From positions 327,252 to 391,251 of the forward strand of contig CAYMRX010000005.1 in assembly GCA_964393035.1 (NCBI GenBank): 64,000 nucleotides of DNA, read 5' to 3'. The number at the start of each line of letters is the position of its first letter. The first letter of the stretch is position 1. The notes beneath the pieces are model-generated. The model was given only the letters and a program-made list of their open reading frames with translations, had not been told where the DNA came from and searched no databases. Positions 49,122 to 57,963 of the stretch are shown here, piece by piece. The stretch is from Tabrizicola_A sp964393035. GTDB taxonomy: Bacteria; Pseudomonadota; Alphaproteobacteria; Rhodobacterales; Rhodobacteraceae. The position numbers and the translations under genes were made by a program.

Positions 49122-51434
49122 TCAGGCCCCGCGTTCCGGGTTGAACCGCAAAAGCCGCAGCGCGTTCAGTGTGACCAGAACCGTCGCCCCGGTATCGGCC
49201 ATGATGGCGATCCAGAGGCCAGTTAGCCCCAGAACCGAGGTCACGAGGAACACCGCCTTGAGGCCAAGGGCGATGGTCACGTTCTGGCGGATATTGGCCA
49301 TCGCGGCGCGTGCCAGACGGATCTTGGCCGGAATGTCAGTCACCCGGTCCCGCAGGATCGCCGCATCTGCGGTTTCCAGCGCCACATCGGTGCCCGACCC
49401 CATCGCAACACCGACACTGGCCTGTTTCAGCGCGGGGGCGTCGTTGATGCCGTCGCCGATCATCATCACGCCGCCATGCTCGCTCATGTTCTTGATGGCC
49501 TTGAGCTTGTCTTCCGGCAACATGGCGGCCTGGAATTCCATGCCGAGGCCCCCGGCAATCGCCGCCGCCGTGCGCGGGTTGTCGCCGGTCAGGATGACCG
49601 AGGTGACGCCCATCGCCTTCAACTGCCGCACCGCATCCCCGGCATCCTTGCGGGGTTCGTCGCGCATGGCGATCAGGCCGAGCGGGGTTTTCTCGCGATA
49701 GACAGCGACCGCCGTCTTGCCTTCCTCCTCGAATACCGTCGCCTGGCGCAGGCCAAGCCCGTCCAGCCCGCCATTCTCCATCGCATGGCGCGGCGAAGCG
49801 ACCCAGGCGGGCGCATCGCCCACCGTGGCGATCACGCCCTTGCCCATCAGCGCCTTGGCATCCTTTGACGGCGAGGCCGCGACGCCCGCGTCTTTGGCCT
49901 TGTTCAGAATGGCAACTGCGAGGGGGTGGCTCGACCCGGTTTCCACACCTGCGGCGACCGCCAGCAGTTCCGCCTCGGTCGTCGTGCCGAAGGGCACCAC
50001 ATCGGTCACCATTGGACGCCCATGGGTCAGGGTGCCGGTCTTGTCAAAGGCGACGCGGCTGACCTTGGCCGCCGCTTCGATCACGGCACCGCCCTTCATC
50101 AGCATACCGCGCCGGGCGCCGGTTGAGAGGGCCGAGGCGATGGAGGCCGGAACCGAAATCACCAGCGCGCAGGGGCAGCCGATCAGGAGGAGCGCAAGCC
50201 CGCGATAGACCCAGGTGTCCCAGGGCTGGCCAAAGGCCAGCGGCGGCACCAGCACGACCAGCGCCGCCACAGCGACGATCGCGGGCATGTACCAGCGGCT
50301 GAAGCGGTCGATGAAGCGTTCGGTCGGCGCCCGCGCCTCCTCCGCCTCTTCGACCAGGCGGATGATGCGGGCAATGGTGTTGTCCTCCGGTCCTTTGGTG
50401 ACTTTCACCCGCAGCGCGGCTTCGGTGTTGATCGAGCCGGCAAAGACCGCATCGCCCGGCCCCTTGGTCACGGGAACGCTTTCGCCCGTCACCGGGCTGT
50501 CGTCGACACCCGAGGTGCCTTCGCTGATCTCGCCATCCGCCGGAATGCGGTCACCGGGGCGGACGAGAACGGTCTGGCCGACCGACAATTCGGCGGCGGG
50601 AACCTCCTTCGTCGCGCCATCCACTTCCAGCAGCGCGGTTTTCGGCACCAGATTGGCCAAGGCGCGGATGCCGTCGCGCGCCTTGCCCGCCGCCACGCCT
50701 TCCAGCACCTCGCCCACGGCGAACAGGAACACCACCAGCGCCGCTTCTTCCGCCGCGTCGATGAACAGCGCGCCGATGGCCGCCACCGTCATCAGGCTTT
50801 CGATGGTGAAGGGCTGGCCAAGACGCAGGGCGGCGAAGGCGCGCTGCGCCACCGGGGCGACCCCGATCAAGCAGGCGGCGACAAAGGCCCATTTGCCGAT
50901 CTCAGGGGCCAGGTATTCGATGATCCATGCCGCCCCCAGAAGGACCGCCGTGAAGATGACCAGCTTGCCTTTCCCGGTCTGATACCAGCGCTTGCCGCGG
51001 TCGGCGGGGTCGTCATGGACGTGGCCGGGGCTGCCATGCCCGGAATCGTCCCGCTTGCCGGTGCTTGCCGCCGCCTTGGGGCCGTGGTCATGTCCCATGT
51101 GGTCTTCCCCCGAATGGTCATGGCCGACAGGCTCGTCGCCATGGTCATGGCCCGCTCCGACATCCGGCAGCACGAAGTCCTTCCTCGCATTCGCCGCGCG
51201 CGGCGCGATGCCATAGCCGAGCGACTTGACGGTCTTTTCGATCTTGTCGCGGCTGGTCTTGGTCTCATCCAAGGTCAGGCGCAGGCGTTCGGACATGATG
51301 CCGACCTCCACGCCGCTGACGCCCGGCAGACGCGTGACCGCATCCTTGACCTTGGTCGCGCAAGACCCGCAATCCATGCCCGAGACCGTCCAGTCGCAGG
51401 CCGTCCCGTTTTCCGATCCGGTTGCCGTCATCAT
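49122..51434 (-). CDS. Heavy-metal P1B-type ATPase (Zn/Cd/Pb type)
   Basis: A 770-residue pump. An N-terminal HMA domain has GMDCGSCATKV; a His-rich linker (GHDHGDEPVGHDHSGEDHMGHDHG-like, about 90-150) follows. Core motifs are the CPC in IGCPCALVISVP, phosphorylation DKTGTLTHG, HP in SSHPLA and GDGINDAP. CPC plus DxxK-type ends and the linked MerR point to Zn/Cd/Pb efflux. ATG 51434 lies after GGAGGG; 51431 is possible too. Confidence 0.92.
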   Translation of the reverse strand: MMTATGSENGTACDWTVSGMDCGSCATKVKDAVTRLPGVSGVEVGIMSERLRLTLDETKTSRDKIEKTVKSLGYGIAPRAANARKDFVLPDVGAGHDHGDEPVGHDHSGEDHMGHDHGPKAAASTGKRDDSGHGSPGHVHDDPADRGKRWYQTGKGKLVIFTAVLLGAAWIIEYLAPEIGKWAFVAACLIGVAPVAQRAFAALRLGQPFTIESLMTVAAIGALFIDAAEEAALVVFLFAVGEVLEGVAAGKARDGIRALANLVPKTALLEVDGATKEVPAAELSVGQTVLVRPGDRIPADGEISEGTSGVDDSPVTGESVPVTKGPGDAVFAGSINTEAALRVKVTKGPEDNTIARIIRLVEEAEEARAPTERFIDRFSRWYMPAIVAVAALVVLVPPLAFGQPWDTWVYRGLALLLIGCPCALVISVPASIASALSTGARRGMLMKGGAVIEAAAKVSRVAFDKTGTLTHGRPMVTDVVPFGTTTEAELLAVAAGVETGSSHPLAVAILNKAKDAGVAASPSKDAKALMGKGVIATVGDAPAWVASPRHAMENGGLDGLGLRQATVFEEEGKTAVAVYREKTPLGLIAMRDEPRKDAGDAVRQLKAMGVTSVILTGDNPRTAAAIAGGLGMEFQAAMLPEDKLKAIKNMSEHGGVMMIGDGINDAPALKQASVGVAMGSGTDVALETADAAILRDRVTDIPAKIRLARAAMANIRQNVTIALGLKAVFLVTSVLGLTGLWIAIMADTGATVLVTLNALRLLRFNPERGA

Positions 51435-51478
51435 CTTCCCTCCGCCCCGTCCGGGGCAGTTGCCTTCATCGAATCGGG

Positions 51479-51509
51479 AACCTAGTGTCTCTAGCAACTA
51501 TAGGTTCAA
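51479..51509 (-). promoter_or_regulatory. MerR-type promoter/operator 1 (ATPase operon)
   Basis: On the minus strand: -35 TTGAAC (51504-51509), a 19-base spacer and -10 TAGGTT (51479-51484). The spacer holds an imperfect dyad CTATAG-TTG-CTAGAG. It lies between the ATPase gene and the divergent merR gene, the standard place for ZntR/CadR-type control. Confidence 0.78.
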
Positions 51510-51519
51510 GGGGAATCTG

Positions 51520-51960
51520 ATGCTGACCATCGGAAAACTGGGACAACACGCGGGGGTGAAGGTGCCGACCATCCGCTACTACGAGCAGATCGGCCTCCTG
51601 CCCGAGGCCGAACGCAGCGCCGGGAACCAGCGGCTCTACGGAAACAAGGCGCTCGACCGGCTGGCGTTCATCCGTCACGCACGCGACCTTGGCTTCACGC
51701 TCGAGGCAATCCGCGACCTCCTGAGCCTGTCGGACAAACCCGACCAGTCCTGCGCCGCCGCCGATGCCATCGCAAGGGCACAACTGGCCGAGGTTGAAAG
51801 CCGCCTTGCGCGGCTGACCGCTCTGAAGACGGAACTTGAGCGCATGGTGGTGCAATGCGCGGGCGGCCGGATCGCGAACTGCCGGGTAATCGAGGTTCTC
51901 GGCGACCATTCCCTATGTGCGACGGATCACCGCCACGCGGGACAGGAGGCCACGTCATGA
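51520..51960 (+). CDS. MerR family metal-responsive regulator
   Basis: A 146-residue protein. The HTH is TIGKLGQHAGVKVPTIRYYEQIGLLPEAER; a dimerisation helix follows; metal-site Cys are candidates in CAAADAIA, VVQCAGGRIANCRVIEV and the His/Cys-rich end GDHSLCATDHRHAG. This fits CadR/ZntR-like sensors. It is divergent from the ATPase operon, whose promoter it would bend and activate. Confidence 0.9.
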   Translation: MLTIGKLGQHAGVKVPTIRYYEQIGLLPEAERSAGNQRLYGNKALDRLAFIRHARDLGFTLEAIRDLLSLSDKPDQSCAAADAIARAQLAEVESRLARLTALKTELERMVVQCAGGRIANCRVIEVLGDHSLCATDHRHAGQEATS

Positions 51961-52298
51961 TCGAACCCGGAACTCTCGCCATTTATGCAGCCGTGGCACT
52001 GGCGGAAATCGCTGGCTGCTTCGGCGTCTGGGCTTAGATGCGACAGCGAGCGAGCGCCCTCTGGCTCATTCCCGCCTTGGTCAGTCTTGCCTTCTTTGCC
52101 TGGCTGCTGACCCTTGCGCCGTCGGACTTCGCTGGGCGGGCGTATAAACCCAATGGCGGCGTATTCATCGCGGCCTCGCTCATCTGGCTTTGGGCCGTCG
52201 AAATGCAGCGCCCCGACAGTTGGGACCTGACCGGCGCCGCGATCTGCATGGTGGGGGCGGCGATCATCCTGTTTTCGCCGAGGACGTTGGGGAGCTGA
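51957..52298 (+). pseudogene. ynfA: YnfA/UPF0060 membrane protein with in-frame amber codon
   Basis: The frame from ATG 51957 (overlapping the merR stop) encodes IEPGTLAIYAAVALAEIAGCFGVWA, then TAG at 52035-52037, then continues in the same frame with LWLIPALVSLAFFAWLLTLAPSDFAGRAY through VGAAIILFSP. The whole, 113 codons, matches YnfA along its length, and family members usually have Trp at the amber position (TGG to TAG). An ATG directly after the TAG could restart a shorter protein. Confidence 0.85.
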
Positions 52299-52861
52299 TC
52301 GTGCGTGGAAGTGCGGATCGAAACGAGCAGTCGCAGCGCTTCGCGGCCAGAGAAGGTTCGACCGGAGTTCCGTTCCCTCCGCCACTTGCACATTGCAAAC
52401 CCGAGACGAGGTCCCTGACGGGGCCTTTTTTCTTTTTGTTTCAAAGGGGTTTAGCGAGGCCATCCGACTTTCGGAGACTGGCATTTATGCTGGAATCGGT
52501 CTCTGAACGCCCGGCGTCTCTTTCCACCCGCCCTTCACCCAAATCGAGACGGATTCAAAAAGTGACGCTTTTTCAGAGTGTTGCTGATGTCGAACTACGC
52601 CGTAGTTGATGCAGGTTCGACTGCTATCGGTGCAAACAGAGACACCTGAAGGCGGCGTGGTTGTGCGTAAGAGCGCGCATGTCTGCGGGAAGCTGGTCAA
52701 GAGGCCCGCGGTCGCAACGGGCGGAAAGCCGACGGTCGCAGCCTCAATACGTTCCTCTTTGAAGTCATCGTCGCTTCGCATCGGCATGTCCAATCCCATC
52801 CAGTCCGAACCGCCAGACTAATCCCGGATACCATTAGAAGAACGATGACGTCGGCAGCGGT
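52299..52861. other. Intergenic region after the metal island
   Basis: About 560 bases. It holds a terminator at 52410-52438 and a tRNA 3'-end-like patch near 52,365-52,392. The remaining frames have no recognisable domain. This may be the boundary between the metal island and the catabolic operon. Confidence 0.55.
52410..52438 (+). terminator. Rho-independent terminator
   Basis: GGTCCC (52410-52415) pairs with GGGGCC (52420-52425) around TGAC, followed by a T-rich tail TTTTTTCTTTTTG. It would end the merR-ynfA transcript. Confidence 0.75.
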
Positions 52862-53692
52862 CTATGACTCTTCTGCGAGCGGATAGCCCCATGCTCCTTC
52901 CCATCCGCAGGCTTTCGCTGCGCAGAAGGCGGCATACTGGAGAACCTGTTCTGGAGTATCTCCGCGCAATCTCGCCACAAGGTAGCCCGCGATGAAGGCA
53001 TCGCCTGCGCCCATGGTGTCGACCACCGTGGTGGGCACAATTGGCTGTTCGATGCGGGTCTGACCATTGGCCCAGACTGCCCCCTTGTCGCCGCGCGTCA
53101 CGCAGACGGTGTCCGGTCCAAGGTCGAGGACCCGCGCGATTAGTTCCGACACTGCCGCGTCGGCCAGCCCTGCTCCTGACAGGAAAGCCGTTGTGACATG
53201 CGGGCAGACCTGGGCCAGATAGGCCGGGTCATGCAACGTGGAAAAGTCGAACGATACTGCACGCACGGCTGCACGGATGCGGGGCAGTTCGGGTTCGAGA
53301 TAACTGAAGCAGCTGGAATGGACATGGCCCATGTTGGCGATCAGCGCCAGGTCATCCTCGTCCATCCTGAGCATCAACTTGCGCCGGATTCCGCCCCGAT
53401 TCGATGAAACGAAAACCCGGTCACCATCGGCGTCATGGGTGACTTGCGCCTTGCCGTTCGGTCCTTCGACCCGGCGCAGATTGGCGATCGAGAGGCTCTC
53501 GGCCAGCATGCAGGCGCGGACGTGATCGCCCTCGCGGTCATTCCCGACGATGCCCATGTAAGCCACGTCGGCAAGCCCGAAACGGCGAGCCAGAACGGCC
53601 ACGTTCAGCGCGTTGCCTCCGGGGAAGAAGACGCCTTGGTCAAGATATAGGTCGACGACGTTGTCGCCGATGCAGAGAAGTCCGTTCGTCAT
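52862..53692 (-). CDS. PfkB family sugar kinase (FrlD-like, copy 1)
   Basis: A 276-residue protein. N-terminal FFPGGNALNVAVLARRFG and C-terminal DTMGAGDAFIAGYL with the catalytic Asp identify the family. By gene context (SIS deglycase, GntR, ABC importer) it resembles fructoselysine 6-kinase FrlD. Last gene of the operon. Confidence 0.82.
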   Translation of the reverse strand: MTNGLLCIGDNVVDLYLDQGVFFPGGNALNVAVLARRFGLADVAYMGIVGNDREGDHVRACMLAESLSIANLRRVEGPNGKAQVTHDADGDRVFVSSNRGGIRRKLMLRMDEDDLALIANMGHVHSSCFSYLEPELPRIRAAVRAVSFDFSTLHDPAYLAQVCPHVTTAFLSGAGLADAAVSELIARVLDLGPDTVCVTRGDKGAVWANGQTRIEQPIVPTTVVDTMGAGDAFIAGYLVARLRGDTPEQVLQYAAFCAAKACGWEGAWGYPLAEES

Positions 53693-53743
53693 GCTGGCCT
53701 CGCCGGAATGGGGGGCGAGACTGGTCCGCCCCCTGACCTGTCG

Positions 53744-54733
53744 TCAATAGTCCATCTTCCACATGTAGCGCCGCACTGTCAGCGGATGGCCGCGGCTGTC
53801 GGCCAGCTTGTCGCAATAGACCCGCAGCAGGGTGCCGAAGGCCATGTGTTCGACATGTTCCACCACTTCGGGATCGATCACGCCGAGGCCCAGTTCCTCG
53901 GCGCAGAGCGTGGTCACGCGCTGGCTGTACTTAGTCACGAAATCCAGCCCCCGGTCGTCCATCTTGCGGCTGGCACCCAGGCCGCGCAGCACGATGAAGG
54001 GCACGTCGAAATCGGTGATCTCGAACGGGCCGTGGAAGTATTCGCCTGCATGGATGCCGGCGGAATGGATCCACTGCATTTCCTGGAAGATGCAGATGGC
54101 GTAGGAATAGGCCGTGGCATAGTTCGCGCCCGCGCCCATGGTGTAGATCACCGGCTCGCGCTTCATCGCCTCGGCGAAGGTGGCGATGCGGTCGGCATGG
54201 GCGGAGATGGCGGTGTCGATCAGGGCCGGCAGGGCGTTCAACGCGGTCTCCACCTTTGGCGCCAATGTGCTGCCCTCGCGAGCAGCCAGGATGCCGAAGG
54301 TCAGCCGGGCCATGACGGCGGGCGAATGGTCGGGCGCGAAGGTCTTGGGGGCGTGGGTGTAATAGACCGGGAACTCGACCGCCTCATCCAGTGGGCTGCC
54401 GGGCAGGTTCGTCAGGGCGATCGTCAGCGCGCCCTTCGACCGGGCAAATCGCGCTGCCTCGACCGTTTCCGGCGTGGTGCCGGAATGCGAACACAGGATC
54501 ACAGCCGAGGTTGGCCCCAACCGCGCCGGATTGCGGGCCATGAACTCGGCGGCGTTCAGCGCGTGGCCGGCGATGGTCTTCGCGTGACGGTCGACCGCAT
54601 ACTGGTTCGGCAGCATCAGTGCATAGGACCCGCCGCAGGCGACGAAATAGATTTCGGTCAATGCAGGCCGTGCCTTTGCGGCGGCCAATGCGGCGGCGAT
54701 CTGCGCCTCGGTCGGGAAGGGTTTGTCGGTCAT
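53744..54733 (-). CDS. SIS-domain deglycase/isomerase (FrlB-like, copy 1)
   Basis: A 329-residue protein with two SIS halves: IYFVACGGSYALMLPNQYAVDRHA and VILCSHSGTTPETVEAARFARSKGA in the first, YTMGAGANYATAYSYAICIFQEMQWIHSAGIHAGEYFHGPFE in the second. The last motif (His and Glu near HAGEYFHGPFE) is like that of FrlB/GlmS-type active sites. It likely splits a 6-phosphorylated Amadori product into glucose 6-phosphate and an amine or amino acid. Confidence 0.82.
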   Translation of the reverse strand: MTDKPFPTEAQIAAALAAAKARPALTEIYFVACGGSYALMLPNQYAVDRHAKTIAGHALNAAEFMARNPARLGPTSAVILCSHSGTTPETVEAARFARSKGALTIALTNLPGSPLDEAVEFPVYYTHAPKTFAPDHSPAVMARLTFGILAAREGSTLAPKVETALNALPALIDTAISAHADRIATFAEAMKREPVIYTMGAGANYATAYSYAICIFQEMQWIHSAGIHAGEYFHGPFEITDFDVPFIVLRGLGASRKMDDRGLDFVTKYSQRVTTLCAEELGLGVIDPEVVEHVEHMAFGTLLRVYCDKLADSRGHPLTVRRYMWKMDY

Positions 54734-54812
54734 CTGGTCCTCTCATCAGGCAAGGTTGGGCCGGTCCCGAAAATGGCGTTCCGGGGGCGGCAGGTCGGCA
54801 ATGGGTCGGTCG

Positions 54813-55619
54813 CTACTGGGGAAAGCCCCCCGCATGGCCGCAGCAGGCGGCAGCGCAGGCGTGGCCCGCTGCCATGGCCGTGGGCACAGAGGCCCCGTTC
54901 AGACGCGCGGTCAGGAACCCCGCGATGTAGGCATCCCCTGCACCGGTGGTATCTGTGGGGGCGATGGGAAGAGCCTCGGCGCGAAAGGTCTGACCGCCGA
55001 TCAGGGCAAGGCTGCCCCGCGCGCCCAGCGTGACGACGGCCCCCTTCGCGCCCCGGGCCGCGAGCTCGGCCGCGTAGGCTTCGGCCCGGTCGGCTTGATA
55101 TTCGGGCAGTGAGGCGAAGACAAAGGTCAGTCCCTCGACCCCCAAATCCTCGGCGGCGGCATTCACCGATACATCCTGCGACAGGCTGACCCCGTCGCGC
55201 GCCAGAACCCGACGTGCATGGCCGCCATCCTGCAACCAGCCGATATGGACATGCCGGGCCGCCGAGCGCGCACGCAGACGCGCGGCATCGGGCACCCAGC
55301 CCGAGCAAGCCCCGAAATCCTCGGTCAGGATGGTGCGGTTTCCGTCGGGGCCGACGTTCAGACGCGTGACCGACGTTGCTGGCCCCCGTCTATCGGCGAG
55401 GGAGACATCCACACCCTTTGCGGCCACTGCGGACAGCACCCGGTCGCCATCGGCTTCACCCACCGGGCCGACCGCGCCGCAATAGGCCGTGCGAAGGCCC
55501 AGCATCGCCGCCTGCACCGCGACGTTGACCGCATTGCCGCCAACCAGATCCGCCGTGACTGCGCCAGTCAGCCGGTCGATGCAGTTGTCACCAAGGGCTA
55601 TGAGGTCGAACGCGCTCAT
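54813..55619 (-). CDS. PfkB family sugar kinase (FrlD-like, copy 2)
   Basis: A 268-residue protein with LVGGNAVNVAVQAAMLG and PTDTTGAGDAYIAGFL. It is clearly a distinct sequence from copy 1, so the operon probably handles two related substrates or an uncommon one. It overlaps the FAD enzyme gene end by 4 bases. Confidence 0.82.
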   Translation of the reverse strand: MSAFDLIALGDNCIDRLTGAVTADLVGGNAVNVAVQAAMLGLRTAYCGAVGPVGEADGDRVLSAVAAKGVDVSLADRRGPATSVTRLNVGPDGNRTILTEDFGACSGWVPDAARLRARSAARHVHIGWLQDGGHARRVLARDGVSLSQDVSVNAAAEDLGVEGLTFVFASLPEYQADRAEAYAAELAARGAKGAVVTLGARGSLALIGGQTFRAEALPIAPTDTTGAGDAYIAGFLTARLNGASVPTAMAAGHACAAACCGHAGGFPQ

Positions 55620-56917
55620 CCGATCGTCGCCCCACGCGATGCCATGTTGTCCTTCAGGTCATGCCAGGCAAGGACCGGGCGGCGATACCATGTCTGGCCG
55701 TGGAAGAAGGGCCGCGTCTCAAGCTCCAGCCCGTCAAGGGCCGTCTCGCCGCCCTTGCCCAGCATCTTCTGCGCCAGCTTCATCCCGAGGTAGGACGACA
55801 TGGCAACGCCGGTGCCGTTGTAGCCGATGGCATAGCCCATCCGCCCATGCATCCCGACATGCGGAAGGTGGCTGAAGGTCGCACCGACCCAGCCGGTCCA
55901 GACATGGGCGATCTTCACGCCTTCCAGTTGCGGGAAGAGCCGCAGGATGTTGCGGCGCACGCGCGGCAGGCAAGCCGCGACGTTGTTCACGTTCACCGGA
56001 ACCACCGTTCCGATCATCACCCGGTCGCCATCGGGCGACGGCCGGTGATAGGTCACGTTCATCCGCGTGTCATAGACCATCGAGGCGCGGGGGTAGAGCG
56101 CACGCACCGCCGCCGGGTCCATCGCTTCGGTCGCTGTCACCACCGAGGCCAGTGACACCACCCGCCGCCGCATCCACTTTGACGCGCCGTCGGTGTAGCC
56201 GTCGGTTGCCATCACCAGGTGTGCTGCGCGGACCGTGCGGATTCCGGCAAGACAGGTGATGTGGTCGCCCTGGTCCTCGATCTGCGACACCCGGGTCTTG
56301 GGCGCAAAGCGCACACCTGCCGCAAGGCAGAGCCGCACGAGTTCCGCGACCAGCCGCCCGGGGTGCAGGCTGGCCCAGTCCGGCAGATGCACCCCACCAT
56401 GAAACTGTGGCGAGGCGACGAAGTCGGTGACCCGGGCCTTCGGGATTTCCTCGCCTTCGACCCCAAGGCGGGCGTTCTGGCGCAGGAAGTGGCGCAGCCC
56501 CTCCATTCGGTCAGGCCGGTGCGCGCCGATGAAATGACCGCAGACGGTGTAGTTGCAGGCGATACCTTCCTCCGCCACGAAGGACCGCAGGTGACGATGC
56601 GCTTCGATCCCCGTCGACAGGATGCGGCGGGCTCGGTCCTCACCGTATTTCGTGATGAAGTCGTCCAGGTCAGGCTTCATTTCCGAGGAAACCTGCCCGC
56701 CGTTCCGGGTGGAGCAGCCCCAGCCGATCTCGCCCGCGTCGCAGATCACGACCTTCCGCCCGCCGCGCGCCAGATGCAGCGCGGTGTGCAGGCCGGTGAA
56801 GCCCGAGCCCACCACCAGCACATCCTCGCGCGGCTCCACCTGCGCGGGCGGCACCGGTGGCAGGACCATTTCGGCCCGCCAGAGGGGGGTGTCGCTGTGT
56901 CCTTGGAGGGCGTTCAT
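55616..56917 (-). CDS. FAD-dependent amine/amino-acid oxidase (PuuB/DAO-like)
   Basis: A 433-residue protein. The Rossmann motif is VLVVGSGFTGLHTALHLARGG; CSTRNGGQVSSEMKPDL and the C-terminal YAIGYNGTGVAMSSYLGMKLA are typical of PuuB-like oxidases. In this operon it may oxidise the glycated amine or the amine released by the SIS enzyme. ATG 56917 starts 2 bases before the end of the second SIS gene; 50 upstream codons are rejected. Confidence 0.82.
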   Translation of the reverse strand: MNALQGHSDTPLWRAEMVLPPVPPAQVEPREDVLVVGSGFTGLHTALHLARGGRKVVICDAGEIGWGCSTRNGGQVSSEMKPDLDDFITKYGEDRARRILSTGIEAHRHLRSFVAEEGIACNYTVCGHFIGAHRPDRMEGLRHFLRQNARLGVEGEEIPKARVTDFVASPQFHGGVHLPDWASLHPGRLVAELVRLCLAAGVRFAPKTRVSQIEDQGDHITCLAGIRTVRAAHLVMATDGYTDGASKWMRRRVVSLASVVTATEAMDPAAVRALYPRASMVYDTRMNVTYHRPSPDGDRVMIGTVVPVNVNNVAACLPRVRRNILRLFPQLEGVKIAHVWTGWVGATFSHLPHVGMHGRMGYAIGYNGTGVAMSSYLGMKLAQKMLGKGGETALDGLELETRPFFHGQTWYRRPVLAWHDLKDNMASRGATIG

Positions 56918-56918
56918 C

Positions 56919-57932
56919 TCAGTAGGCCACGCGCTTGTAGTAACGGCGAGTAACCAAAGGATGGTCGCGCATGACCTCAAGATGCGCCGAAAGCCGTTCC
57001 AGCACGGTTGCGAGAAGCGCCGGGGCCAGCATCGCCCGCAGGTCCGCCGAAAGGCCGGTGGTCGCAAGATCGCGGGTATCCAGCACCGTCAGCTTGTCGG
57101 TATAGCCCTTGGCAAAGGCGATCACGCGGTCGGTCAACGGGCGGGTTTCATCCTCGCCCGCGAAGACCACGACCGAGACGCCCTTTTCCACCAGTTCCAG
57201 CGTGCCGTGGAAGAAGTCCGAGGCATGGACCGGCCGGGTGCGGATCCACTGCATCTCTTCCAGGATGCACATGCCGTAGTAATAGGCCTGGGGCCAGGCG
57301 GCGCCCGATCCGGTGATGATGTGCCAGCCATCAGCCGCAATCGCCTGCGCCAGCGCATCGGCGCGCGGCTCGAACGACTGTTTCACGGCCAGCAGTTGCT
57401 GCGGCAGACCCGCAAGCTCGGCGGTGATCCGATCGTAGTCAGACCGCTCGCCCCGCGCCTGCATCGCCGCCAGCGCGGCCACCAGCGAGGTGACATAGAA
57501 CATCTCGCACGAGGTATCATCTTCTGCAAAATTGACGAAGGCATGGTCGGCCCCCTTGGCCAGCGGCGTGTCGGCATGACCGGTGATCGAGATCACGGTG
57601 GCCCCGCGCGCCTTGACGTACTCCATCGCCGCGATGCTTTCCTTCGTGGTGCCCGACAGTGACGGCATGACGACCACCGACTTCGGCCTCAGAGCCACAT
57701 GCCCGGTCAACACGATCTCGGCGCAAAGGACGTTGTGGCAGGGCAGGTTCGAGGCCCGGCGCATCAGGTCGGCCGCGGGCTGCATCAGGATGCCCGCGCC
57801 GCCTGACCCCATGAAGAAGAGGCTGTCGGCCCCCTCGGCCACCAGCCGCCCGACCAACGTGCCAATGTCTCGGGCGATGGACACGGTCCCGGTCTGGATG
57901 CGCAGGAAGCGGGCGGGATCAAAGTTCAGCAT
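56919..57932 (-). CDS. SIS-domain deglycase/isomerase (FrlB-like, copy 2)
   Basis: A 337-residue protein: LFFMGSGGAGILMQPAADLMRR, VVVMPSLSGTTKESIAAMEYVKARGA and ITGSGAAWPQAYYYGMCILEEMQWIRTRPVHASDFFHGTLELVEKG. The architecture matches copy 1 but residues near the second-domain His/Glu differ (HASDFFHGTLE). It opens the catabolic part right after the ABC ATPase gene. Confidence 0.82.
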   Translation of the reverse strand: MLNFDPARFLRIQTGTVSIARDIGTLVGRLVAEGADSLFFMGSGGAGILMQPAADLMRRASNLPCHNVLCAEIVLTGHVALRPKSVVVMPSLSGTTKESIAAMEYVKARGATVISITGHADTPLAKGADHAFVNFAEDDTSCEMFYVTSLVAALAAMQARGERSDYDRITAELAGLPQQLLAVKQSFEPRADALAQAIAADGWHIITGSGAAWPQAYYYGMCILEEMQWIRTRPVHASDFFHGTLELVEKGVSVVVFAGEDETRPLTDRVIAFAKGYTDKLTVLDTRDLATTGLSADLRAMLAPALLATVLERLSAHLEVMRDHPLVTRRYYKRVAY

Positions 57933-57963
57933 GGTCTTTCCTTTCGTAAACCAATGAGGCGGA

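Noticed and set aside
52365..52392. Possible tRNA 3' end (TTCGAC ... CCCTCCGCCA)
   Set aside because: No pairing T-stem, anticodon arm or acceptor partner could be found upstream; at most a degraded fragment or chance likeness.
53708..55033. 441-codon plus-strand frame across the kinase and SIS genes
   Set aside because: Antisense to strongly recognisable enzymes; composition rich in Arg, Gly and His without any motif.
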